NCBI GenBank assembly: GCA_001599615.1 | Contig: BCHJ01000002.1 | Coordinates: forward strand, 124,001 to 188,000 | DNA from: Thielaviopsis euricoi | Lineage: Eukaryota; Ascomycota; Sordariomycetes; Microascales; Ceratocystidaceae | Reading direction: 5' to 3' | Length of the DNA: 64,000 nt | Shown here: positions 45,846 to 57,762 of the stretch, piece by piece | Position numbering within the stretch: position 1 is the stretch's first letter | Layout of the letters: every line of letters begins with the position of its first letter | Program-made: the position numbers and the translations under genes | Notes under the pieces: generated by a model | What the model was told of the DNA's origin: nothing | Seen by the model: the letters and a program-made list of their open reading frames with translations, nothing else | Databases searched by the model: none

Positions 45846-47244
45846 CTACGGCCAGCCTTGCATGAGCTCAGCCGCAGTCTCTCGCAGGTCGACTCGCGGA
45901 TCACTAAACAGCGACGAATCCGCCCGTGCCGCATCGAATGATGCTCGAGGATCCAGCTTGACAAAGCTGGGTGCCGGACGCGCTCGTGGCTCCACGTCTG
46001 GCTTCTTCTCTTTTGGACTTACCTCGATGCCCCACGTCTTCTTGAACTTATCCTCGAGTGCTTCGTCATAGTAGCCCTGCAGCCGTTTATGATGGGCATC
46101 CCACGCTTCTCTGAGCCAGGTCGGGTCGTGGCGACCGAGTTGGATGTTTTCTTGGTATCGCGCAATATCGTAGCGGAAGCTGTTGCTGCTGCTTAGAGCC
46201 TTGATGTTGGGCCGTTGAGTACCATCGGGGGCCGTGGTAATGTATTTGGTTCCACTTGGAAACAGACTAAGCACGCGCTTCTTCTTTTCTTCACTAAGGC
46301 AGTCCCATGCCTGATCGAGAAACATGATTTCCTGTGATTGGTAAGTGTTGGTTAGCACAAAGCCAGGATGGAGGGCGAACAAGCCCAAGGCGACGGGGAC
46401 AACCCACTCTAAGATTGGCCTTGACTATTGGCGACCGCTCAGACGACAAGACTACATCTGCAGCCCAAGCATTCTTGCGTTTGTTCGGGGCCGCTTTTTT
46501 GGCCGGTTTTGGGTTCGCGGGTCCGGGAGCCAGCTTCCGCTTGTGTGATGACGTCATTGCAGCAGCTTCGCCGTCATTTGTAATTCCAGCGAAATTGTGT
46601 GCAGAATTCGGCGCCTGGGTGACAGGCGCATCAACCTCAAATTCAGCATCAGAATCAACTTCTGCGTAGCTTTTTGTGGCATCTGCAGTCTGGCGCTGTC
46701 GCGCAGATACTCGCCGTGCGCTGTTTCCAGCAGGCGATTTGCGGGTCTTATTTGGCGATATTTGACTTTTACGGGGTGACGACTCGCTGCGCACTCTCTT
46801 AGTAGCCCTAGGCGGTGTTGACGGCACTGAAGGGACAACAGGTGGCTGCTTGGTCGTTTCCGCTTGGAAGTCAGAGACGTCTGTGGCATCGTGATCGCCA
46901 GACTTGAGTGGCGCATTTTTAGCACGACGGTTGGGCTTGAGAATAGGAGAACCTAACAGTGCTAGTACTGGCTGCGGTGTTTTTTCTTTTGCTTTTTCGG
47001 TTTCTTTTGCTGCCACTGGTGCTGTTAAAAGTTCGTCGGTGGCTGCTTCGGATCCATTGGAAACTGGTAAAAAAGATTGCCTTCTCTTGGATTGGACTGA
47101 TGGGCTTTTTGGGATTTCATAAACGTCTTCTTCATCATCGCTGGGGACAGAGTCAGCCAGCACGGTAGATGTCGGCGGAGGAAAGTTGGGCCATGATGGC
47201 TTTTCAGGCGTAGAGTTTAGCGATGAGAGAGGCGATGAAGGCAT
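45846..47244 (-). CDS. Asx-homology (ASXH/DEUBAD-like) domain protein
   Basis: Putative chromatin-associated protein. Exons 46408-47244 and 45846-46331; 440 residues. The N-terminal ~260 residues look disordered: Ser/Pro/Lys-rich, with nuclear-localisation-like clusters (KPNRRAKNAP, ATKRVRSESSPRKS, KRKLAPGP, APNKRKNAW). From ~263 on comes an ASXH-type domain: AADVVLSSERSPIVKANLR|EIMFLDQAWDCLSEEKKKRVLSLFP, then DIARYQENIQLGRHDPTWLREAWDAHHKR and FKKTWG. In animals this domain of ASXL proteins activates the BAP1-type deubiquitinase; a fungal role is not established. The intron (46332-46407, GTGGGT donor, CTAAC branch) joins these halves within the domain. The frame is open further upstream to 47517, but the ATG at 47244 starts the plausible protein. 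Confidence 0.78.
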
Positions 47245-48510
47245 TCTATTCTCGGTCGTGCGGACGGAAATAGCGGGTGCGACAAGGCTGTCCGTGAGCA
47301 AGATCTCAAGCCCCGTCCAAAGGCAGTCGATGAAGGAGCAAAAGCCCGATAAGAGCACACAAGATACGATGCGCAGATGCAGAATCGAGGGGGCGGATCG
47401 TCGTCGATGATAAGAATGGGGCCGGACAGGTTGCAGAAGAGATGGATCGTGAGCACAGACGAAGCGAACAAGGCGGAGGAAGAAAAAAAAAAGTCGGTAA
47501 TTTAAAGGTATCGTCAAGCAAGAAGAGTAAAGGAAAAGAAAGAGAGGGAAAGAGAAAGAAGGCGGAGATTATAGAGAGTGGCAAGCCACGATGACACAGA
47601 GAATCAAAGGCACAACAGCAAGCAGAGAAAAAAAAAGCGCAAAGGCAGAAAGAAAAAAAACACAAACAAAATAACAAAAAAATGCGCTCGATGTAGTCGC
47701 ACAACGACGGGTGATGAAAAGCTTCAACAAGAGAAAAAAAGTTTATTTTACCTAGCTTTTCCTCGGGGTTGCGTTCGTTCGTTTGGCTGCTGTGACTGAC
47801 TGATTGATTTGTATTTTCTTCTCATTATAACCAAAATTGAGAAAACTAACCGCCCGGAGCTCAGTGGAGTCAGCCACACTTTAGTCACTTTAGCTGCTGG
47901 CTGTAGCTGTCAACGCCACAACTTGACCAAGGTCGCTTTTATTGTCTGGTTTTCCTTCTGTAATAAATGGGTTTTCTAGCTGCTGAGGCCGCTGAAACCA
48001 CGACCTGCCAGCACTAAATCATCAGCGGCCACTGCACCTGTACACACCCGCCCGCCCACATGCACTTCAGAAACAGACCTGTTATTTTCTAAGCAATGGT
48101 GTGGCGTAAGCTGCCGACCGACCCATCAAGACCCCTGCCTGCTCAGAAAGGCCGTCTTTAATAAATCTATTGATATTCAAGCCAATCGCCAAACTGCAGC
48201 TCTGCAGCTGACAAGACACCCTTTTCTGCATCTGAATAACCCTTTCCGCGTACCGTCTCGCTTGTTTCTTACTTGCTTGCTTTCTTCTTGGAATTTTGTG
48301 ATATCTTTGTTGAACTGTGATATCCTTTGTTTCCATTCTCTAAACCCAGTTTGTCTATATACTGTACAATAAAACGTGTCCTTGACGGCATCTTTGTCCA
48401 ATCAGCCTGCCCTGCATTGATATCTCGCCCATCGCCTTGTCGACATACCATACCATACCCGAATATCATATTTCGAACGAACTACACATCCCACCCCACC
48501 CCCACGCACA
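47245..48510. other. Divergent promoter region ASXH gene / SEC22
   Basis: 1.27 kb; A/G-rich sequence next to the ASXH gene (a pyrimidine-rich leader on its strand), otherwise no features. CCAAT/TATA-type words are present but not distinctive. Confidence 0.5.
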
Positions 48511-49309
48511 ATGATTCGTTCCACTCAAATATCCCGCCTGGACGGTTCGTCTCCCCAGTCTATACGTATATGGTCTTCTCTTTGAACCGACATGGCTAAC
48601 ACAAGTTTCCAGGCCTCATGCTTTGCGCCTCTGTCGACGACGATGCCTCCGCCTCTCAGCTGACCGAAGTCAAGACCCAAGTCAAGCAGGTCCTGCGAAA
48701 GCTCACGCGCAACTCTGAATCGCAAGCCAGCATTGACTCTGGCGACCTGAGCATCCAGTATGTCCTCCCTCCCTCGCCGCCCGCACGCCCAGATTACAGC
48801 AATGTTCCCCCGCTAACTCAACACCTCCTCACCTGTCTAGCTACCTGATTGAGTCTGAAATCATCTTCCTCACCATCTGCTCGCACTCGTATCCGCGCAA
48901 ACTCGCCTTCACCTACCTCGCCGACATTGCCCGCGAATTCACCACGACATACTCGGCCAACCAATTGCTCTCGCCGTCGCTGCGGCCGTACGCCTTTATG
49001 GAGTTCGACACCTTCATTTCGCGCACACGCGACACGTACTCGGATGCGCGCGCGTCGCAGAACCTCGACAAGCTCAACGACGAGCTGCGCGACGTCACAA
49101 AGGTCATGCACAAAAACATTGAGGATCTCTTGTACCGTGGTGATAGTCTGGAAAAGATGGGCGAGCTGAGCTCGCGCCTCAGAGACGACAGCAAGAAGTA
49201 CAGAAGGGCGGCTGTGCGCATCAATTGGGAGCTCATGATGAAGCAATACGGCCCTTTTGCTGCTCTGGGCCTGATTATCCTGACCTTTATCTATATCCGT
49301 TTCTTCTAA
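48511..49309 (+). CDS. SEC22: Sec22-type R-SNARE
   Basis: Vesicle SNARE for transport between ER and Golgi, and a partner of ER fusion SNAREs. Exons 48511-48544, 48613-48757, 48841-49309; 215 residues, exactly the family size. The N-terminal longin domain begins MIRSTQISRLDGLMLCASVDDD, and YLIESEIIFLTICSHSYPRKLAF continues it. The SNARE motif is near residues 130-190 (LDKLNDELRDVTKVMHKNIEDLLYRGDSL fragments) with the zero-layer Arg in LLYRGDSL. The C-terminal transmembrane anchor is PFAALGLIILTFIYIRFF. Intron 1 has a GTTCGT donor and intron 2 a GTATGT donor; both joins restore conserved residues (D-G-L and Q/H-YLIES). Confidence 0.95.
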
Positions 49310-49856
49310 GCTGGCCAGCTAGGTAGGTGACTGGCTTTGGCCTAACGTTTGTTTTGTGCATTATCATCAGGAGAAGGAGGAGCTTTGAGTAGGTATGACG
49401 GTCGAATGGGACACGGTATATATGTAACCCTTTATTTTTGCTTACTCAGTATGTACGTTAATACTACCACCAATCATACGTATCCAATGTCATGCTACTC
49501 AGCCGTCGACTAACAGCCACGGCTGGACGTGCGCACTTGCACTGAACGGGACCGACAATGAATGCTCAAAGAAAAAGAAGTGCATGTGCGTGTCTGCTCT
49601 GTGACACAACGGATGCAAGCGCCATGTAAAAACAAGTTTAGCTACCAATCCAAGATAGAAGAGAGAAAAAAAAAAGAGAGTCCAAGAAACAAAATGACCA
49701 ACAAACACAACGGCAAAACCCAGCCGGGCATATCAGAAAAAGAGAAAAAGAAAGGAACCAGATAAACTCCAAAACACGACATCCCCACAGAACAAAGAAA
49801 CCCACGCGCTAGTATAAACAGTAAAAGGAAATATGTGCAACTTGTGAGTGGCAACC
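49310..49856. other. Convergent 3' region SEC22 / uncharacterised gene
   Basis: 547 bp of 3' flanks; A-rich blocks at 49660-49760. Nothing else supported. Confidence 0.5.
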
Positions 49857-51209
49857 TCACATAACCGTACAGCTGTCAGTCGATACTGGCAGTCCAACAC
49901 TGGGAACTTCAACCCCATATGGCGTATGATTCCACAACAAATGGTCATGGAATTCTTTCAAGTCCTCGAATCCATGGCCTATATCGGGCGCGTATGGCTC
50001 AATGTCGTCATTGCCCTGTGCAATCTTTTGCTCCAACTCAAACGCCTCGTCGCAAAAGCGGCACACATGACGACACTGCCACTCCACACCCACGGGTGCC
50101 ACATGGCTAGCGATGGCAACTGGGGCAAACACAACCATTTTCTCCTCGCGCTCCGAGACTGTGTGCGCCATGGCCTGCCACTCAGGATTGGACGGAGCCG
50201 GTGGCGACGCATTTGATGCCTGCGAGCTGTTGGAGTCGTCGCGCGTGTGTTGTGGTAAGATGAGTTCAGCGGGAAGGCGGAGTGGTGCCGAGGAAGTAGA
50301 CGCCCGTGTTGAGGGCATGCACTCAATGTCCTCCCATACCACATAGCCGTCGCAAAAGTTGCAGATAAAGGCAATGTCTCTGTCACCAAAGCGCTCAAAA
50401 CGGCCAACTGTATTGCAGGCGGCGATTTCATCCAGACAATGCCTTCGATATGCAGGGTCGTTGCCGTCTTCTCTGCCCGTCCATAATCGTTGCTGACGGT
50501 ACACTAGAAAGGCGCCCAAGCACCGCGATGTTGATTCTTGCTTTGCCTCGAATATTCGGCGGGCAGCGTGACATTGCGCAAGGTGTAGGTCTCGCTGGAT
50601 CTGTTTGGTCTCGTTGATCCACATTGGATTGATAGGGCCGCCATCTCGTGTCCACATACGAAACACTTCAATGTGATCTTCCAAGGTGTCGTAGACTTGT
50701 GCAAGCTCAGTCAGCGATGCGCCTAGTGTTATGGGTCAGCAGCAGCTCAGCTCACTCATATGGCATGTGTAACAGTATCAGAGCGCGGAGTCTGTCTTAC
50801 GAGTACGATCGTTTGGGTAATAATGTGGGTTTCCAAGCAAAAGTGGCAGCTCTTGAAAGTCTTTGCGAGCTTCGTCGAGGCATTGGTCCAATGCGCGCAC
50901 TTGTTCAAACTCGTCGGGACCCCAGTTGCGCTTATCAGCAAAATGAAAGGTTTTGATTGCGTCGTCTAGCGTGAGTGCAATCTTGGCGAGAAAGTAACCT
51001 ATGGTTTTGGTGGCTAGTTCCCGCTTCCGAATTTCTGCGGTAGTCTCATGGCTGTGATCTCCGTGTATTGATGGTGTAGAAATGGCAGATGAATCGAGGG
51101 AGTCGGCAAGAGACTCGGGCCGCTTTCCACGTGGCCGAGTGTCAATTTCTGCTGGTATCGGACTTGAATGGTCTCTGGAGGTGGCCGGTTCGGCCAGAGT
51201 AGCGTTCAT
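49857..51209 (-). CDS. Uncharacterised fungal protein with Cys/His zinc-binding-like motifs
   Basis: Not recognised as a named family. Exons 50801-51209 and 49857-50722 (GTAAGA donor, TAG acceptor); 424 residues. The N-terminal half is helical with conserved-looking segments (LATKTIGYFLAKIALTLDDAIK, LDQCLDEARKDFQELPLLLGNPHYYP). The second half has two cysteine pairs and nearby histidines: FICNFCDGYVVWEDIEC (~residues 270-285), and CRHVCRFCDEAFELEQK with HGFEDLKEFHDHLLWNH near the C-terminus. The latter resembles a degenerate C2H2 finger with a long loop. The Met at 51209 is the first in-frame ATG; the frame is open upstream, so a longer N-terminus through an extra exon is possible. Function unknown. 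Confidence 0.65.
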
Positions 51210-53271
51210 AGATTTGGTAGGCCCGGAGGCGAGCGGGTATGTATGGGCCGCTTGCAATGACGTCAATATCGACTAGTACTGGCTGGCGGGCGTGGGTTTG
51301 TAAGGGAGACTGCTAGTTTAAAGGAAGAATTAATCGGCTGGGCTAGGGCAGGTGAAGCAGATGAGCTAAGTGGGAGGCGAGTGCGATCTAGGGAGCAGGA
51401 GTCGAATGCTTGAAGCGGTGGGATATTTCCAGAGCCAACAGGAGAAAAAGAAATCGAAGGTGAAAGAAGATTCCAGAAAAAGAAACAAACACCGGGCAAG
51501 AATGAGGCGAGGGCTGGTAGCGAAAGCCGGTGGAGGAAGCGACAGAATGTGGGGGATGGATGAATCAGTGACTCGTGATTATAGAAGAATGTAGAAGTGG
51601 ATGTAGATGAAGTAGAAGTAGGAGTGATAGTAGTAGCAATAGCAATGGCAGTGGCAGTAGTAGTAATGGCAGGACTGGAGGATGACTGGCGCATATATTA
51701 ACAACAAGTAATTGAAAAGCTCAGTTGGCGAGGTCGTAAATGCAGGGTGTTCGGAATTGGAGATATAAAAGCGGCGATTTTCCGGGCGGGCTGACTGGTG
51801 AATATGCTGACTGCAGTGGCGGCGAACAGGATTGACGCATGGAACTTGGGAGGCGAATTAAGAATTAAGTGAGTGGAAGTTGGAAGATAGATGTATAACA
51901 AGACATTGATGAGTGAGAAGCGGCGGGGAGTTGAAGAGAGGCAACGAATATACGAGTATAAATAAATAAATAAATAGCGGGAAAACCAGCAAATTGGAAT
52001 AGGGTGGGATTTGATTTGATCTTGTAGCCAAGTGAAGTGAGTGCGTGCTACAAGGTAATAGCAATAGGAATAGGAAGCAATAGCAATAGCAGTGGTAGTG
52101 GTAGTAGCGGTGATGCGTAGGTGGGTAGGGTAGGGTGGGGTCTATTCGATTCTTCGTATTGCGCTGCGTTGTGCTGGTCGCAGTGGCGGTATTTTGTATT
52201 CTACTGTAGCGTTCGTAGATGCACGGTAGCACTGGCAGTACTACAGTACCTAGGGGAGGGCTGCTTTTTTTTTTAGTGGGTTAAATGACCCGCTAAAAGC
52301 TGTAAGGGAAAACAAGGTTCTAGAAAAATAATTAGGAACAAAAAGTGTCAAACCCAAAACCAGCAATTGGGTGGTAAAGGTTTAACGATAGAAACAGTGT
52401 GTGGCAAAAGATGAGGAGAAAAAAAGACTTGGGAAGAAGAAAACAATAGAAGTGAAGAGAGAAGAAGAGGGAGAGGAATGGAGGGATGAGGGACCAATTG
52501 ATAAGAAACAAAACGCGATAAGAATGAATAATGAAGACAAGAAAGAAAATAAGAGACAGAGTTTTCACTAAGCCAAAGCAAAGCAAAGCTAGAGCCAGAG
52601 CTAGAGCCAAAGCCAAGACAAGAGGGAAATAACGACAGCAGTCTGTGGGAAGACGCAGGCAGAAGGCGCGGGCATAAGCAAACGAGAGCAATCAATAGAA
52701 GATGATGGGCTAAGAGAGGGAGGGAGAGAAGGCTAAGCAGAGCAGAGCAGTCTAAAGCATAGCAAGCCCAGTCAATTAAAACTGGCGCATGACAAGCAAC
52801 CAACCAACAGACAAACAAGGCCGAGTAGAGGTGGAAGGAGCGAAAGAGCACGCACCACACACGAGCAACGTCACAAGCAAAACAACAAAACACAGAACAA
52901 ACAGAGAAGAGGGCAGGAAGAGCTCTTTCCAGATTAGGACGGAGATGGGACTGTCTGGCAGAAATGGTAGATCTGCAAGTGCGAAATAGGGCCAAATGAT
53001 ATAAGTGAAGCGTAATTATAATAAGGAGCATGAGCACCTTGGAATGAGAGGTGAATTTTTCTGATATTTCACAGTCGAGTAAAATATGTTGACAAAAAAT
53101 AACCTAAAAAATAACCTAAAAAAAAATAAAAAAAGAGAAAAACGAGAGAGGAACAAGTCAACCAACTACAGTCTGAAACCGGCTTTGGGGGTTTAGCTTG
53201 TTATATGATGGATGCACAGACCGACCGACCAGGAACAGGAAGGAGAGACAACAATTAAGATAAAACATAAA

Positions 53272-53290
53272 GTACTGTACTGTACTGTAC
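53272..53290. repeat. TACTG pentamer repeat
   Basis: Three to four tandem TACTG units in the gene-poor region. Confidence 0.75.
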
Positions 53291-54193
53291 AATACTGTGC
53301 TCGCTGTACTGGAAATATCATATTAAAGATTGATGCCGGTACAAGCAAGTAAGCAACACACAGGCATAGGTGCAGACTTGACGCAGGGCCAATATGCACA
53401 GTAAGCGCGTAATCGAGCAGAAAAAGCTGTCACGATGGGGACGAGAGTACAGACAAGACTTGCTGGGACAGATTGCGTAGAGGAAAGAGATCATTATTGT
53501 GTACGAGTACGTACACACTTTGAACTGAGTAGAGTAGTATTGCCAGGCCTGGGGAACGGCAAGCCAAGGAACAACAACCAGGCACGCATGGAAAAGAAGG
53601 CAAGGCATACTCAAAGACTGACAGACATAGATAGACAAGGGCTACCAGGGCCGGGATTGCATTTGTTGTTTGTCTGCTAGTTTCCATTTCTCGCCTCGTC
53701 GTCTCAGTTTTCTCACCGTTGGTGGTTCTATTGCGAGGTTTTCTATTACGATGCCCTGATGCTGATTTATTTTTATTTATTTTTTATTTATTTTTTTTTA
53801 CGCGTCTTATTGGATCGGAATTCCCGCCCTCTCCTCTCCGCTCCTCTGCCCTGTCCGTATTACCCAAGCTCTGTGCGTTAGTTGTGGATTCGATTTGGTG
53901 TCCCGTCCCAGTCTTTTCAAATTTAAGCTGTATTCTTTACTGTGCATCATATTGTATCATGTACGAAGTACAACATACACACAAGCTCACACGAGTGCTC
54001 TAAATACATTATTCAAAACCCTCAGTACATTCTCCAGCATTCTCGCAACCTGTTTCCCCCGGCAGCGCGTCTATACTGCAGTCAGCAAAAAAAAAAAAAA
54101 TGTTGTGCTTCTTAATGTAAATAATTGCGGCCCTTGCAGTCTGTAGACAAGGGAAAATATACCTGATCTTGGAACCTCCAACTCTCCCAATTT

Positions 54194-54231
54194 GGGTAGG
54201 GTAAGGTAGGGTAGGGTAGGGTAGGGTAGGG
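54194..54231. repeat. GGGTA pentamer repeat
   Basis: About seven tandem GGGTA units (one degenerate). The period is 5 bp, so it is not the usual fungal telomere hexamer TTAGGG. Confidence 0.85.
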
Positions 54232-55642
54232 CGTACCGTGCAGCAGCGCAAAGACTCTGTCCCGACAAAGACATTAAGCTCCCAGGCTTGCCTAGCCATC
54301 AGACCTTTACGAGCAATACTTATTATGCTGTACTCTACAATAGTACTAGTACTAGCAGCACGGCACGAGCACGAGCGAGCACGACGCAATGTAATTTCCT
54401 CAAGTTTCCATGAATGGTTTGCTGTTGCTACTCTGTTTCCATCTTTAGAAACTGACAGGCATCTAGAATAGTTAAATTGCACTAAACTAATTTCCTCTCA
54501 AATGTGATTGAGAATGATGTCCATCATGGATTTAGAGGCCTATTTGATTCGCCTGTGGTTAATTGGGTGGAAACAATAGGCCTCTTTCTCGCTAGCTAGC
54601 TGTTGTTAGTACAAGTGACTGACTAGATATTATCCATCAATGCCGGGTTTCCGTACACGTCACGTATATTCATTCACACGGTACGCAGTACGAAAGTGAA
54701 TCCCGAGCTTCAGAGTGAGTTGGACTGTCAGCTGGTCATCGAGACGATCAAGACAGATCCTTATCAGTCCAAGCATGGCGAACAATAACCTGGTATCCAG
54801 GCCCTTTGGACGGATGGAAGAACCAGGCGAAACACAACACGCACGCCAAAAAGAACACAAAGACCACTCCTTTCACGTCCTGAAATGGCCATTGTTTAGC
54901 CAAAGTAGCAAGTGTCGAGCGACGAGACGGCTGGCCTGTGGATCGGCAGCACGTGAAACGGGTACAGCACAGTACAGCGCCCAGGCCGACAGTGTCTGAG
55001 GTTTCGCATTATCTTATCCGTCTTGTGCGTACCCACGATGTCTGCGGCGTTGAGACAAGATCATCGGCCTTTTCATCGAGTATCAACGGCTTAATTTGAT
55101 TTGGTTTGTTTTTTTTTCTGTCAGGGCTTGTTGTATCAAAAATAGAATATTACAGGTAGAGACGGGACAAGCCATGTCATGGTTTGCTGGTGCATGCATG
55201 GTAGGCCACGGTAAGCGACATTGCACCAGCGTTGGGCGCCGCAATGACCGTCATCACAGTTCCATTCGAAGAAGGACACCAGCAGACGGTAAGCAGTGTA
55301 TGTAATTATCCATATCAATTCTGGGCTTGGTAAGTTTAGCCAAGGTGGAAGCAAGACTGAGAAAGATGGTGGATGTTTATAGCCAGCCACATGTGTGGCG
55401 CTCTTACTACTGTGGCGTAAGCTCTTCTGCTCGTCTCAGTCTCAAAAAGACTTAGCGCTACGCCACAGCACAGCACAGCACAGGTCGTGCCAGCAATGCG
55501 ATTTGACGACAACGTGCGTTACATAGTACATTTCAATCTCTCCCCTCCAAAAAAAAGTGTGGCTTCTGAATTGTAGCCATATCGCCAGATCTACTGGCTT
55601 CAATCACCATTTTTACTTTCTGATTAGCGAGATACCGTCGCA

Positions 55643-57762
55643 ATGCCTGAAGGACCTCCTCCTGCTGAAGAAGAGGGTGGCGTAAGTATTGACCTCTCTC
55701 CATATACTCTTGTCTTCCGGCTTCCGCTATGCATGCCGTGCCCTGTCGCCGTACTGACCGTCGTCGCTTTTATTGCTTTTGTCGCTTTAGATGTCCACCT
55801 TCCAGCGCATCCTGCTGGGCGGTGCCTTTTACGTGGCCATAAACGCCGGCGTCAATCTGTTCTTTGCCAAGAACCAAGCCGGCGTCAAAGTCCAGGACGC
55901 CTCGGGCCGCACCATCACCGTGGCCGGCAACCTCGCCGACATCCCCGCGTACCAGCTCCGCCCACAGACCCTCGACGAGGGCGCCCAGTGGGCCAGCATC
56001 CCGCACAAGGTGGCGCCCATCTGGCCGACAGACAGCGTCCTTGATCTGGTCGTGACCATGTCGCCGTCGCGCCACCTGACCTCGCTCGACCAGACGCCGC
56101 CCGAGTACGTGGCGGTTAACGAGACGGGCTTCCGCCTGGGCGACTTCACCGACAAGCGCGTGATCGACGCCGAATTCCCCGTGCCGCCGGCGGTGCAGAA
56201 TAATGGCACTCTGTGGGGCCACTTCTTCATTGGTCTGTCCGGATCGGAAATCGACCCCACGCGCCCCGGCTTCAGCCCCGCTACCGCCTACCACTTTGCC
56301 TATCCCATCACACAATATCTGCCCAAGAAGCGCGAGTTCAAGACGCGCAACCTGCTGGATGATGCGTCGCCTACGCCCGAGGAGCTCAAGGCCGAGGAGG
56401 AGCTGCGCAAGCAGGGCCCGCTGATTGCCAACTACTACCACCCCAACATCTCACTCGAGTTTGTGCCGGATCTGGGCGTCATGGACTACCGCCAAGCCCA
56501 CTTTGCTGTTCGTGCATTTACTGTGCTGGAATCTACTGGAGCCCGTGACGGCTCGGGCCAGCACAGTTGGTACTGTGAGTATTATACTACCTACCGTTAC
56601 TTCTGGGCCTAATCGGCATGACTAACCAGCTGCAGACCCCGTTCTCTTTGTCAACCAGTTCTGGCAGCTGATTGAGCACATGACTGTTGTCAACGAGACC
56701 GTCACTACGCTGCCCATCCACATCGACCTTGACAACATTGTCTCGTGGAAGTTCAAGACCATTGCGTCTGTTGAGATCAGCAACAAGGACACTCTGCGCA
56801 AGTCGGCCTGGGGCCAGAATGCTCCCGGCGGCGGCGACGGCACCGAGATTGAAATGATCAAGAACGTGCTGCTGGACACGAACCCTATTCTGCTGGGCAT
56901 CACTGTGTTTGTGTCCATTGCCCACATGATTCTGGAGACGCTCGCGTTTGGTTCGGACATTGCCCACTACCGCAAGAAGAAGGACAATGTCGGCATTTCC
57001 GTGCGCTCGATTCTGGCCAACGTGTTTATGCAGTCGGTGATTCTGCTGTATCTGATTGACAACTCGCAAAACACGAGCTGGATGATTCTCGGTTCGCAGG
57101 CTGTCGGCATCCTCATTGAGCTGTGGAAGATTACCACGATTGTCAACGTGCGCCTGCTGCCGGGCGCCCCCGGGTCGCTGCTGCCATACCGCATTGTGTT
57201 TGAAGACAAGAACAAGCTGACGGAGACGGAAGAAAAGACCAAGGAGTACGACGAGATTGCCTTCAAGTACATGTACATGGCCGGCGTGCCGCTGCTGCTG
57301 GCGTACGCCGTGTACTCGCTGATTTACGACAGCCACAAGTCGTGGTACTCGTACATCATTACCACCCTGGTTGGCTCTGTTTACGCCTACGGCTTCCTGC
57401 TGATGGTGCCCAGTCTGTACATCAACTACCGCCTGAAGAGCGTGGCGCACATGCCGGGCAAGGCCATGATGTACAAGTTCCTCAACACTTTTATCGACGA
57501 CCTGTTTGCCTTTACCATCAAGATGCCCTTCCTGCACCGTCTGGCTACGTTCAGAGATGACATTATTTTCTTCATCTACATCTACCAGCGCTGGGCCTAC
57601 CGTGTGGACTACACGCGTGTCAATGAGTTTGGCCAGGGCGGCGATGACGAGAACGAGGACGACAAGAAGGGCAAGAAGACCGAAAAGCTGGACGCCAGCA
57701 AGGCCGACGAGGTGGTCAAGGCTACCGGCGCCGACAAGACCGCCGTCAAGAAGCGCAAGTAG
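55643..57762 (+). CDS. CLPTM1-family multipass membrane protein
   Basis: Homologue of animal CLPTM1/CLPTM1L, ER-resident multipass proteins implicated in lipid scrambling and receptor trafficking. Exons 55643-55681, 55791-56574, 56636-57762; 649 residues. The N-terminus is short and Pro/Glu-rich, then comes a first membrane segment (RILLGGAFYVAINAGVNLFF). The luminal domain has N-glycosylation sequons (VNETGF, NNGTLW, HPNISLEF) and the family patterns LWGHFFIGL and ANYYHPNISLEFVPD. The C-terminal half has several transmembrane helices (NPILLGITVFVSIAHMILE, VFMQSVILLYLIDN, YMYMAGVPLLLAYAVYS), the IDDLFAFTIKMP and IYLYQRW-like signature (IIFFIYIYQRWAYRVDYTRVNEFG), and a Lys-rich tail. The exon 1 junction is supported by phase and a GTAAGT donor. 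Confidence 0.92.

Larger units (their letters stand above)
51210..55642. other. 4.4-kb gene-poor region before CLPTM1-family gene
   Basis: No credible coding sequence. A/G-rich on the plus strand from 51.4 to 53.0 kb, so a pyrimidine-rich leader or promoter for the leftward gene is possible. Repeats: trinucleotide AGT/AGC-like (51610-51665), TACTG pentamers (53272-53290), GGGTA pentamers (54194-54231), CAGCA pentamers (55466-55483). A 229-codon leftward frame at 52348-53037 is Leu/Ser/Cys low-complexity and not believed. Confidence 0.55.

Noticed and set aside
46332..47517. Longer N-terminus for the ASXH protein beginning at 47517
   Set aside because: The added ~90 residues are Phe/Leu/Cys-rich, unlike the Ser/Pro/Lys-rich protein, and look like translated leader.
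51263..51694. Extra N-terminal exon for the 49857-51209 gene (Ser/Thr-rich frame)
   Set aside because: It ends in a stop directly before the gene's frame, and no convincing donor/acceptor pair joins it; kept only as a possibility in the gene note.
52348..53037. 229-codon leftward frame, Leu/Ser/Cys-rich and hydrophobic
   Set aside because: Arises from CT-rich non-coding DNA; no conserved motif, splice support or codon bias like the real genes.
54194..54231. GGGTA repeat as an internal telomere tract
   Set aside because: The unit is five bases, not the TTAGGG hexamer of most filamentous fungi, and it fits the pentamer arrays seen elsewhere in the window.
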